From: an uncultured Oribacterium sp.
GTDB lineage: Bacteria > Bacillota > Clostridia > Lachnospirales > Lachnospiraceae
Length of the DNA: 6,451 nt
Assembly: GCA_900772695.1 (NCBI GenBank)
Contig: CAAGRO010000133.1
Location: 1-6,451, forward strand
Reading direction: 5' to 3'
In this document: positions 1-6,412 of the stretch, one piece after another
How the letters are laid out: every line of letters begins with the position of its first letter
How positions within the stretch are numbered: position 1 is the first letter of the stretch
Made by a program: the position numbers and the translations under genes
Notes under the pieces: model-generated
Told to the model about the DNA's origin: nothing
The model's database searches: none
Seen by the model: the letters and a program-made list of their open reading frames with translations, nothing else

Positions 1-1121
1 AGACGGTTTCTGCCCTCCTGCCAGATCCAGTGCGTATCGATACCGTTCATACGGCCAGGGATAGCCGCAGCACACTGTGCAACCATCGCAAGGGAGATAT
101 CGAAGTGATTGTTGGAGTGGCAGCCCCACATCAGACCGAAGTCGTTGCACAGCTGACCGACACGTACCGAACCCTCCATGGTCCAGAAGTGCGGATCTGC
201 GAGTGGGATATCGACGGCCTTCAGCTCGATGCAGTGACGCATCTGGCGCCAGTCGGTATCGATCATGTTGGTGGCGGTAAACATACCGGACTCCTGACGG
301 AACTCTGCCATCACCTCACGGCCGGAGAAACCATTCTCTGCGCCACACGGATCCTCGATGTATGCAAGGATCTCCTTAAACTTCGGTGCCATCTCGAGAG
401 ACTTCTCGAGGGACCAGCAACCGTTCGGATCGAGGTCGACACGTGCATTCGGGAATGCCTTCTTGATGGCCGCCACTGCCTCATACTCCACTTCCGGCTC
501 AAACACGCCACCCTTCAGCTTGAAATCCTCGAAGCCGTACTTCTCTGCTGTTGCCTTCGCAAGTGCGACGATGTGCTCCGGGTCCATCGCTTCTTCGTTA
601 CGAAGTCTGTACCACTCGCAGTCCGAGTCGGACTCATCCATGTATGGAAGGGTGGTCTTCTTACGATCACCGACATAGAAGAGGTAGGAAAGGAAACGTA
701 CGGATGTTCTCTGAAGGCCATCCCCCATGAGGGAAGCCGCCGGAACCTCGAGGAACTTACCCATGAGGTCGAGAAGCGGAGCTTCGATCGCCGTGACTAC
801 ATGTACACCGGTACGAAGATCGAAGGTCTGAAGACCTCTGACATCATCCTTGATGTTTGCATCGAGCCATGCACGTACACGGTTTAAGGTGTTCTTATAA
901 TCTGAAATCTTCGTGCCGATGACGAGATCCTTTACCGCCTCCAGTGCGCTGGTGATCTTCTGACCTCCCGGAACCTCACCGATACCCTCGACACCGTTTG
1001 AATCGGTCAGGATGACGATGTTTCTGGTGAAGTATGGTGCATGTGCACCGGAAAGGTTCAGCTCCATGGAATCGAAGCCGGCAACTGGGAATACTTCCAT
1101 CTTTTCTACTACTGGAATCAT
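1..1121 (-). CDS. gudD: Glucarate dehydratase (enolase superfamily), 3' end cut by window edge
   Basis: Cytoplasmic Mg-dependent enzyme that dehydrates D-glucarate (often also L-idarate) to 5-dehydro-4-deoxy-D-glucarate, the first step of glucarate breakdown. I translated 373 residues from ATG at 1121; E. coli GudD is about 446, so roughly the last 70 are outside the window. Resemblance to E. coli GudD is close throughout, for example LSGAHAP, RGLQTFDLRT, EDPCGAE, GFSGREVMAEF, DIPLADPHFWTM and HSNNHFDISLAM. All family active-site residues are present: the KxK pair K201/K203, metal ligands D231, E262 and N285, and the H335/D362 dyad (E. coli K205/K207, D235, E266, N289, H339, D366). The protein starts a few residues later than E. 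coli's. The start is fixed by AAGGAGG at 1128-1134, six bases upstream. It is transcribed away from the LysR-type gene. All 19 lysine codons read are AAG, suggesting high expression. Function is confident; only breadth for other hexarates is open. Confidence 0.96.
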   Translation of the reverse strand, partial: MIPVVEKMEVFPVAGFDSMELNLSGAHAPYFTRNIVILTDSNGVEGIGEVPGGQKITSALEAVKDLVIGTKISDYKNTLNRVRAWLDANIKDDVRGLQTFDLRTGVHVVTAIEAPLLDLMGKFLEVPAASLMGDGLQRTSVRFLSYLFYVGDRKKTTLPYMDESDSDCEWYRLRNEEAMDPEHIVALAKATAEKYGFEDFKLKGGVFEPEVEYEAVAAIKKAFPNARVDLDPNGCWSLEKSLEMAPKFKEILAYIEDPCGAENGFSGREVMAEFRQESGMFTATNMIDTDWRQMRHCIELKAVDIPLADPHFWTMEGSVRVGQLCNDFGLMWGCHSNNHFDISLAMVAQCAAAIPGRMNGIDTHWIWQEGRNR

Positions 1122-1170
1122 ATTTTTCCTCCTTCATAAATCTTACATATGCATCTTATGTACAGCGACT

Positions 1171-1200
1171 CTGCAGGAAGGAATGTTATAAAACCTGCAG
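1171..1200 (-). repeat. 7-bp inverted repeat in the gudD leader
   Basis: CTGCAGG (1171-1177) and CCTGCAG (1194-1200) are perfect inverted repeats separated by 16 bases, within the predicted gudD 5' leader. In RNA they would give a 7-bp stem with a 16-base loop. It is not followed by a U run, so it is not an intrinsic terminator. It may be a leader hairpin or a DNA operator for a second regulator; sequence alone cannot separate these. Confidence 0.45.
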
Positions 1201-1245
1201 CTCTCTGCTGTGATGATCGATGGTTTCTGTACTTCTTATATGGAA

Positions 1246-1274
1246 AGTATATATTTCTCAAATTTTATAGTAAA
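1246..1274 (-). promoter_or_regulatory. Predicted sigma-A promoter of gudD
   Basis: On the minus strand, TTTACT (-35, 1269-1274; 4 of 6 consensus matches) and TATACT (-10, 1246-1251; 5 of 6) are separated by 17 bases, the optimal spacing. This predicts transcription starting near 1239 and a leader of about 118 bases before gudD. A weak -35 with a good -10 fits an activator-dependent promoter. The start site is inferred from spacing, not shown directly. Confidence 0.6.
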
Positions 1275-1284
1275 GCTCGTAACT

Positions 1285-1300
1285 CTTATGGTATACTAAG
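1285..1300. promoter_or_regulatory. Possible second (activation) half-sites next to the LysR box
   Basis: CTTA at 1285-1288 and TAAG at 1297-1300 form an imperfect dyad sharing its right arm with the perfect box. The pentamer CTTAT recurs at 1285-1289 and 1306-1310, exactly 21 bp (two helical turns) apart. This places extra half-sites between the recognition box and the gudD -35 element, where LysR-type proteins usually have a weaker activation site. Short AT-rich words recur easily, so this is tentative. Confidence 0.3.
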
Positions 1301-1309
1301 CATAGCTTA
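1297..1309. promoter_or_regulatory. Candidate LysR-type recognition box (T-N11-A dyad)
   Basis: The sequence TAAGC-ATA-GCTTA is a perfect 5-bp inverted repeat that also fits the LysR-family T-N11-A rule exactly. Its centre, 1303, lies about 64 bp upstream of the predicted gudD start site. LysR-type activators typically hold their recognition site near -65. It lies between gudD and the regulator gene, so it could serve both activation of gudD and autoregulation. That the adjacent regulator binds here is inference. Confidence 0.55.
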
Positions 1310-1316
1310 TTGTTCT

Positions 1317-1345
1317 TGCAAAGTTTAATAAGTTTTACTTTTAGT
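1317..1345 (+). promoter_or_regulatory. Weak candidate promoter for the LysR-type gene
   Basis: On the plus strand, TTGCAA (1317-1322) and TTTAGT (1340-1345) are spaced by 17 bases, each matching consensus at 4 of 6 positions. The LysR box lies directly upstream of this -35, which would suit autoregulation. The surrounding DNA is AT-rich and gives several comparable alternatives, so this is only the best of weak options. Apart from these sites and the leader repeat, I see no other gene or RNA in 1122-1421. Confidence 0.25.
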
Positions 1346-1421
1346 TTTTCTTATGACTGCATTAGGAAAACTTACGTTAAATCTTTGATTTGTAATTTTC
1401 ATTTTATCCAAGGAGGGACGC

Positions 1422-2351
1422 ATGGATTTTCGGGAATGCGAATATATGGTTGAAATCGCGAAAGAGAATAACATCACGAAGGCCGCAAGGAATCTCTTCA
1501 TCTCCCAGTCTGCCCTGAACCAGCAGCTTCTCAAGCTGGAAAAGGAGCTGGGGACGCAGCTCTTCGTGCGCTCCCGCACCGACTGGCATCCGACCGAAGC
1601 CGGCGAAGCCTATCTGCAGGGCGCACGTAAAGCCCTCCTGATCAAGCAGGATACCTATAAGCGCATCTACAACATCACGCACTCTGGAAAATCGGAGCTG
1701 AAGATCGGCCTGACGACCAATCGCGGCATCCGCATGTTCACACAGATCTATCCGAAGCTCCACGATAAATATAGTGAACTGCGCATCAGTCCGCAGGAAA
1801 TGAGTGTGACGAATCTGCAGCAGGAGCTGAAGGCCGGGAACATCGACCTCGGCTTCGTCACACTGCGCGAGGACCAGCGGACGACGGACGACTATCTGAC
1901 GATCGGTTCCGAAGAGATGTGCGTCCTGGTGCCGAGAAAGCACCCGCTCTGCGACCGCTACTCCTTCAGCGGGCCGGAGCTTCCGGTCATCAATCTGAGG
2001 GACCTGCAGTACGAGCCTTTCGTGGTGCTCTCCCACGCATCGACGACCCGTCAGATCACCGATGACATCTTTCGGAATGCCGGCTTCGAGCCGACGATCC
2101 TCATGGAAACAAACTCGACCGCCAGCCTTCCTACCCTGGTGGAAGCCGATCTCTGCTGCGCGATCGTGCCACGCTACTATGCAGACGAAAAAAATCCCAG
2201 AATCGGATGCTTCGTATTACCGAATCACCCGACCTGGGATCTCTGTATCACCTATCGAAAGGGCGCTTATCTCACCGACGCCGCAAAGGATTTCATCGCC
2301 ATGGTAAAGGACTACTGGACAGAACACCTGATGCCGGTGCAGACGAATTAG
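1422..2351 (+). CDS. LysR-type transcriptional regulator, probable activator of gudD
   Basis: DNA-binding regulator of 309 residues, the usual length for the family. The N-terminal winged helix-turn-helix covers about residues 1-60, with the typical pattern NNITKAARNLFISQSALNQQ (16-35), followed by LEKELGTQLFVR (39-50) and the T/E-A-G turn near 58-61. A linker helix follows, then the two-lobed effector-binding domain from about residue 93 (LKIGLTTNRG) to the C terminus, including IDLGFV (141-146), a second-lobe stretch around 198-250 and AIVPRYYA (247-254). ATG at 1422 is preceded by AAGGAGG at 1410-1416 with a five-base gap. It is divergent from gudD and convergent with the transporter operon. 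By family rule it should control the divergent gene in response to a pathway sugar acid or intermediate; the inducer cannot be read from the sequence. No truncation or frameshift is visible. Confidence 0.93.
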   Translation: MDFRECEYMVEIAKENNITKAARNLFISQSALNQQLLKLEKELGTQLFVRSRTDWHPTEAGEAYLQGARKALLIKQDTYKRIYNITHSGKSELKIGLTTNRGIRMFTQIYPKLHDKYSELRISPQEMSVTNLQQELKAGNIDLGFVTLREDQRTTDDYLTIGSEEMCVLVPRKHPLCDRYSFSGPELPVINLRDLQYEPFVVLSHASTTRQITDDIFRNAGFEPTILMETNSTASLPTLVEADLCCAIVPRYYADEKNPRIGCFVLPNHPTWDLCITYRKGAYLTDAAKDFIAMVKDYWTEHLMPVQTN

Positions 2352-2369
2352 GCCTTCTGTTTTAGCTCA

Positions 2370-3500
2370 TCATGCAAAGTCCGCCTGGCAGTACACACAC
2401 TCACCATCCATAAAGGTCATCTGCGGAACAAACACCTGCTGGCCCGTAAATTCATGTCCGGCGACATCCGTATAGAACATCTCTTTCTTTTTATGCTTTA
2501 AAATCACGATATCCGCCGGTGTTCCGACAGCCATCGAGCCGAGTTCCGGTCGGCCGATGAGTTCTGCCGGTTTCTTCGTTGCGCAATCCAGCACATCCAT
2601 CCAGTCCATGCCGAAATCAACATACTTGGACAGGATACGTGGAAGCGAGTGAAGTGGCTGAAGGAAACAGCTGACCATGTTAATGTCTGTGCTGATCACA
2701 TCCGGAACGAAGCCCTGACGTACGGCCTGCTGCGCGATTTCGAGATCGAAATTATTCTTTCCATTACATGCATCGAAGAGGATACCGCGTTTTCTCGCCT
2801 CCCATAGACCCGGAAGCACCTTTCCGTCCTCACCTAAGCAGCTGTGATCCTTCCCCTGGTAAATATGGCAGATGACGTCTCCCGGGCGAAGCATCTGCGC
2901 GAGCTGATCCAGTCCGATCGGACAGTTCGTTACATGTACGACCACGCGCGTTCCCGCTTTTTCTGCGATTTCCACGGTTCTGCGGACGGATGCCTCTACC
3001 TGATCTGCTTCGAGGATGCCGTGTGATATCCGGGTCTTGATACCAACCAGATTGTCCGGATATTTCCGGAAGAAGTGAACGATTTTCTCTTCATCCATCA
3101 GCTCCGGACGCAGGTTTTCCGGATAGCGATCGTTCGACTGACCTCCGGATGCCACCAGCAGAAGATTCAGATACCGCACCTGTGTGTTGGATACAATCGA
3201 GCGATAAGCATGTTCATATAAACCTGTGCCGGCTGAACCTCCATCTACGATCGTGGTGACACCACAGCAAGCCGATACCATATCCGCCTGTACACCCGCC
3301 TCGGTCGCCCCTCGCATACAGTGCACATGATAGTCGATGAGCCCCGTCGTCACGATACAGCCTTCCGCATCGATGATCTGTCGATAGTCCTCCTCTGCAG
3401 AAGGTGTCGCTATTTTTCCATCCACAATGGCGATGTCCGACGTATACGCCTTATGAAGGGCCGGATCATACACCATTCCATTTTTAATCAGAAAATTCAT
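2370..3500 (-). CDS. Amidohydrolase-superfamily metallohydrolase (dihydroorotase-like / deacetylase family)
   Basis: Cytoplasmic metal-dependent hydrolase of 376 residues. Visible in order: an N-terminal beta-sandwich strand (MNFLIKNGMVYDP), GLIDYHVH with metal ligands H58 and H60, K155 in VGIKTRIS as likely carboxylated bridging lysine, H189 in VVVHVTN, H212 in ICHIYQG, D272 in VISTDIN, and a closing GTPADIVILK strand. This complete set predicts a binuclear-metal active enzyme. It most resembles the group often misnamed dihydroorotase (COG3964, EF_0837/Atu3266-like), some of which hydrolyse acyl esters of 2-hydroxy acids; the true substrate is unknown. ATG at 3500 is chosen over an in-frame codon at 3521 because GGGAGGAG (3505-3512) precedes it. 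It begins one base after the dctP stop, so its ribosome site lies within dctP and translation is probably coupled. As last operon gene it likely acts on the imported compound. Confidence 0.85.
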   Translation of the reverse strand: MNFLIKNGMVYDPALHKAYTSDIAIVDGKIATPSAEEDYRQIIDAEGCIVTTGLIDYHVHCMRGATEAGVQADMVSACCGVTTIVDGGSAGTGLYEHAYRSIVSNTQVRYLNLLLVASGGQSNDRYPENLRPELMDEEKIVHFFRKYPDNLVGIKTRISHGILEADQVEASVRRTVEIAEKAGTRVVVHVTNCPIGLDQLAQMLRPGDVICHIYQGKDHSCLGEDGKVLPGLWEARKRGILFDACNGKNNFDLEIAQQAVRQGFVPDVISTDINMVSCFLQPLHSLPRILSKYVDFGMDWMDVLDCATKKPAELIGRPELGSMAVGTPADIVILKHKKKEMFYTDVAGHEFTGQQVFVPQMTFMDGECVYCQADFA

Positions 3501-3501
3501 A

Positions 3502-4584
3502 TCACTCCTCCCGTACTGCATCTACTGCCGTCAGAAAGCTCTCGACTGTATCATCACCGATGTCTTTCTTCACCATATCGTATACCACCTGCGCTTTGTC
3601 TCTGAGAAAAGCGAGGTCATCATCACTGAACTGAACGATCTGACATCCGGCACTTTCAACCGTCTGCTTATCCTGTTCGATGGAGTCTGCTGCAATCTGC
3701 TTCGCATACGCTGCCGCCTCCGCCGCACAGTCATCCAGCAGATTTTTCGTGTTCTCCGGAAGGCTCTCATAAAGGTCATCATTCATGAAAAAGATGATGA
3801 TATGTCCCAGATGATTGGTTTCAACCACGTATTTCTGAACTTCCTGAAGGTTATTGCCGACGATGTTCATATACGGATTTTCCTGTCCATCCACCGTTCC
3901 CTGCTGAAGTCCCATAAACAGCTCACTGAACTGCATCGGAACCGCAGAAGCACCTACGGCATTCCAGTATGCGATATGATACTTATTCGTCATCACGCGA
4001 ATCTTCTGGCCCTTCAGATCTGAAACCGAGTTCGTCGGAGTATTCGTCGTCAGTTCCCGGAAACCGGCGTCTGAGAATGCAAGCATATGGATACCCGATG
4101 CCTCGCAATACTGATTGATCTGATTCAAGGCATAATCACTTTCCAGAAAACGCCGCATATGATCTATATTATCAAAAAGATTCGGCATATCAAACAGCGC
4201 CATCTGACGAACGAAATCGGTCAGATCCGTCGTCATACCGGTCACAAACTCGATGGAACCGGAGAAACAGGCTTCTGTCTGTTCCGTTGTATTACCGAGC
4301 TGACCGCCCGGATACAGTTCGATGTCAATGCTTCCATCGGTTTTCTCTCGCACGAGATCTGCAAAGTATTTCGCCATTTTGTAATTCGTCGTGCTTTCCG
4401 AGACCGTCATCGCAAGATTCCAGTGATACTCTCCATAAGGTGATGTAGCCGTCACCATCTGATCACTCTTGTTTACAGAGGATGCAGCCGTATTGTCTTT
4501 TTTATTTGTCTGTCCGGCAGAACATGCCACCAGACTGAGTGCCAGAACACCCGAAAGTAATAATGATAATGCTTTCTTCATCAT
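3502..4584 (-). CDS. dctP: TRAP transporter solute-binding lipoprotein (DctP family)
   Basis: Extracytoplasmic binding subunit of a TRAP transporter, 360 residues. Residues 1-21 are a lipoprotein signal: MMKK, a hydrophobic stretch, then lipobox LVAC with C21 as the lipidated residue, as expected in a single-membrane bacterium. A low-complexity linker to about residue 50 precedes the binding domain: WNLAMTVSES (55-64), ELYPGGQLG (89-97), GFREL (174-178), LKGQKIRVM (190-198) with R196 at the position where the family's arginine grips the substrate carboxylate, and GTVDGQENP (229-237). The substrate should therefore be an organic or sugar acid, plausibly glucarate-like given gudD, but this is inferred from context. 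ATG at 4584 (or the adjacent 4581) is preferred because AAGGA lies about nine bases upstream; an earlier ATG at 4602 has no clear ribosome site. It lies 30 bases after dctM and one base before the amidohydrolase. Confidence 0.94.
   Translation of the reverse strand: MMKKALSLLLSGVLALSLVACSAGQTNKKDNTAASSVNKSDQMVTATSPYGEYHWNLAMTVSESTTNYKMAKYFADLVREKTDGSIDIELYPGGQLGNTTEQTEACFSGSIEFVTGMTTDLTDFVRQMALFDMPNLFDNIDHMRRFLESDYALNQINQYCEASGIHMLAFSDAGFRELTTNTPTNSVSDLKGQKIRVMTNKYHIAYWNAVGASAVPMQFSELFMGLQQGTVDGQENPYMNIVGNNLQEVQKYVVETNHLGHIIIFFMNDDLYESLPENTKNLLDDCAAEAAAYAKQIAADSIEQDKQTVESAGCQIVQFSDDDLAFLRDKAQVVYDMVKKDIGDDTVESFLTAVDAVREE
3505..3512 (-). promoter_or_regulatory. Ribosome binding site inside the dctP 3' end
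   Basis: GGGAGGAG overlaps the final glutamate codons of dctP and lies four bases before the amidohydrolase ATG at 3500. It decides the start of that gene and implies that ribosomes finishing dctP restart on the next gene. Confidence 0.8.
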
Positions 4585-4614
4585 ATATCTCTTTCCTTTC
4601 ATCAATCGAACTGT

Positions 4615-5913
4615 TTATCCAAGCACGGACGGAAGCCATAAGCTGAGTCCTGGCAGAAATACAATCAGCACCTGGCAGATTAAAAACGCTGCCAGAAGCG
4701 GCATACATGCCTTTGCAAGCTTCAACAGAGGTATTTTGGTCATCCCGGATGCTACAAAAAGATTGATTCCCATCGGTGGTGTCACCATACCGAGTGCCAG
4801 ATTACTGGTCATAAAAATACCAAGATGAATCGGGCTTATGCCAATCGCATTTGCAATTGGAAGAAAAATCGGCGTCAGAATCATAATGTTCGGAATATTA
4901 TCGATGATCATGCCACAAACAATCATGATCAGATTCATCAGGATAAGAATCAGAATCTTATTGTCTGTAATCGAAAGTACCATACGTGAAATCGTCTGTG
5001 GATACTTCAGAAGCGTCATCACCTTCGCAAATGCGGATGCAGCCGCAATCACGAACAGAATATTTACATACGTCTTTACACCTGCGATGAAAATGCCGGG
5101 AATTTCACGAAACGTGATACTCTTATAAACAAACAGGCACACAAGAAATCCATAAATCACAGAAATAACGGCAGCTTCTGTCGGGGAGCAGATACCAGAA
5201 TAGATGCAGCCCAGAATAATGACCGGCGTCATCAAGGCAAAAAAGCTTTCCTTCAACAGCACTCTGAATCCCTTCGCATGAATTTTCTCATAGTTTTCCT
5301 GCAGTTTTTTCTTATCCTCTCCATGCTGCTTGCAGTAGATCCAGCAGTATATCATCAGCGCAACACCGATCAGGCAGCCCGGAATGATACCTGCGATGAA
5401 GAGTGCGGAGGGAGAAGCATTGGCCGCTGCCGCATAAATAATATATGAGATAGAAGGTGGAATAATGACACCGAGCGCACCAGCTACCGTCACGATGGAA
5501 GTTGAGAATACCACGTCGTATCCCATTTCAACCAGGAACGGAATGGTCATGGCGCCTACCGCCGACACGGTTGCCGGTGAAGAGCCAGAAATCGCCGCAT
5601 AGAACATGCAGGTGATGACCACCGCGCAAGGGAATCCAGCCGTCTTATTTCCGATGAAATAGCCGAAAAACTCGAAGAGGCGCTTCGAAATACCACCTTC
5701 CGCCATAATCATACCGGAAACCATAAACAGTGGAACCGCAAGAAGTGTAAAGCTGTTCATACCGGAAAACATCGCACGAACGACATCCAGTACGTGATAA
5801 TTCAGGCTTCCAGTCATACCTGGCAGAACCGCCATCAGCCCGAACACACCTCCCACAGGAAAGCTGATGACGAGTAAAATCATAAGCAGAATAAAAAATA
5901 CACCGATGGTCAT
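4615..5913 (-). CDS. dctM: TRAP transporter large permease subunit (DctM family)
   Basis: Large membrane subunit that forms the sodium- or proton-coupled transport path, 432 residues, the usual size. The protein is almost entirely hydrophobic helices, consistent with about a dozen membrane segments, with one charged cytoplasmic-type stretch near 195-215 (KQHGEDKKK and following). Family motifs include FTLLAVPLFMVSGMIM (55-70), AAISGSSPATVSAVG (106-120), GVIIPPSISYIIYA (148-161), the second-half repeat SPTEAAVISVIYG (243-255), DNIPNIMILTPIFLP (338-352) and ALGMVTPPMGINLFV (373-387). The two PP-containing motifs mark the pseudo-symmetric halves. ATG at 5913 is chosen over an upstream in-frame extension to 5985 because a perfect AAGGAGG (5921-5927) sits seven bases away and the ATG overlaps the dctQ stop as ATGA, a sign of translational coupling and one-to-one assembly with DctQ. 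No defects are visible. Confidence 0.96.
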   Translation of the reverse strand: MTIGVFFILLMILLVISFPVGGVFGLMAVLPGMTGSLNYHVLDVVRAMFSGMNSFTLLAVPLFMVSGMIMAEGGISKRLFEFFGYFIGNKTAGFPCAVVITCMFYAAISGSSPATVSAVGAMTIPFLVEMGYDVVFSTSIVTVAGALGVIIPPSISYIIYAAAANASPSALFIAGIIPGCLIGVALMIYCWIYCKQHGEDKKKLQENYEKIHAKGFRVLLKESFFALMTPVIILGCIYSGICSPTEAAVISVIYGFLVCLFVYKSITFREIPGIFIAGVKTYVNILFVIAAASAFAKVMTLLKYPQTISRMVLSITDNKILILILMNLIMIVCGMIIDNIPNIMILTPIFLPIANAIGISPIHLGIFMTSNLALGMVTPPMGINLFVASGMTKIPLLKLAKACMPLLAAFLICQVLIVFLPGLSLWLPSVLG

Positions 5914-6392
5914 TTTACTTCCTCCTTTCTGGAAATCTCGAGAATAACTACCTGTATCGCTCGAATCACTGCAAGAACGAAACAAATCATCGTCGCTCTA
6001 TAGAAATATGCCACCGGAATCTGCAGCGCCGGACTTCTCTGTCCGGATCGCATCGTTACAGCCAGAAGTCTATATCCGCCCTTTGCAAGAATCACGCAGA
6101 ATGCACCTACCATCACCATGCATATGATCGATATGATTTTCTGCACCGGCTTCGGCAGTGTCATCGTAAAGGTATCTACCCGAATCATCGACTGATTTCG
6201 AATCGTTGCCGGTAAGGATAAAAATGCGCTGATTGCCAGACAGTAGCAGCACACTTCATCCGACCAGCTTAGTGCGCTGGAGAAGCAATAGCGAAGCACT
6301 ACATTTGTGAAGGATAAGGCAGTCATGATAATCAACAATACTGCCATGCATCCGATTTCCAGATTTTTATCAAGCCACTTCAATACTCTCAT
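5910..6392 (-). CDS. dctQ: TRAP transporter small membrane subunit (DctQ family)
   Basis: Small integral membrane partner of DctM, 160 residues, a normal length. Four hydrophobic segments are visible at about 12-33, 46-64, 84-105 and 128-151, matching the four-helix topology of the family. The conserved core NVVLRY (30-35) followed by SALSWSDE (39-46) and then IRVD (70-73) is the best family signature. ATG at 6392 is chosen over an earlier GTG-type start near 6419 because AGGAGG (6397-6402) lies four bases upstream. The stop overlaps the dctM start by four bases. It is the first complete gene of the operon; gene order Q-M-P differs from the common P-Q-M arrangement. Whether the operon promoter lies between 6393 and 6413 or farther upstream is not visible; the short gap suggests transcription comes from outside the window. 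Confidence 0.93.
   Translation of the reverse strand: MRVLKWLDKNLEIGCMAVLLIIMTALSFTNVVLRYCFSSALSWSDEVCCYCLAISAFLSLPATIRNQSMIRVDTFTMTLPKPVQKIISIICMVMVGAFCVILAKGGYRLLAVTMRSGQRSPALQIPVAYFYRATMICFVLAVIRAIQVVILEISRKEEVK
5921..5927 (-). promoter_or_regulatory. Ribosome binding site of dctM inside dctQ
   Basis: A perfect AAGGAGG lies within the last codons of dctQ, seven bases before the dctM ATG at 5913. It settles the dctM start and supports coupled synthesis of the two membrane subunits. Confidence 0.85.
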
Positions 6393-6412
6393 GTTCCCTC
6401 CTGATTTACCTA

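Noticed and set aside
30..887. 285-codon plus-strand open frame
   Set aside because: It lies wholly antisense to gudD, whose protein matches the family with every catalytic residue. The frame gives no recognisable protein and is a by-product of gudD's strongly biased codon use.
1243..1257. GAAA-N7-TTTC symmetry over the gudD -10 element as an operator
   Set aside because: Only four-base AT-rich arms, with no symmetry in the centre; expected by chance around a -10 element.
1140..1260. Catabolite repression (cre) site in the gudD leader
   Set aside because: Stretches such as that starting at TGTACAGCG miss several core consensus positions; no convincing match was found.
1404..2036. 210-codon minus-strand open frame
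   Set aside because: It is antisense to the LysR-type gene, shows no recognisable family and would run through the regulator's ribosome binding site.
2325..2339. CACC/GGTG stem near the end of the LysR-type gene as a terminator
   Set aside because: Only four base pairs, inside the coding sequence, and without an adjoining T run.
3501..3521. Seven-residue N-terminal extension of the amidohydrolase
   Set aside because: It overlaps dctP, lacks a ribosome site, and the family begins with a strand like MNFLIKNG; the ATG at 3500 has a strong site.
5914..5985. 24-residue N-terminal extension of DctM
   Set aside because: It is polar, reads through the real ribosome site within dctQ and is not typical of the family; the ATG at 5913 has a perfect AAGGAGG.
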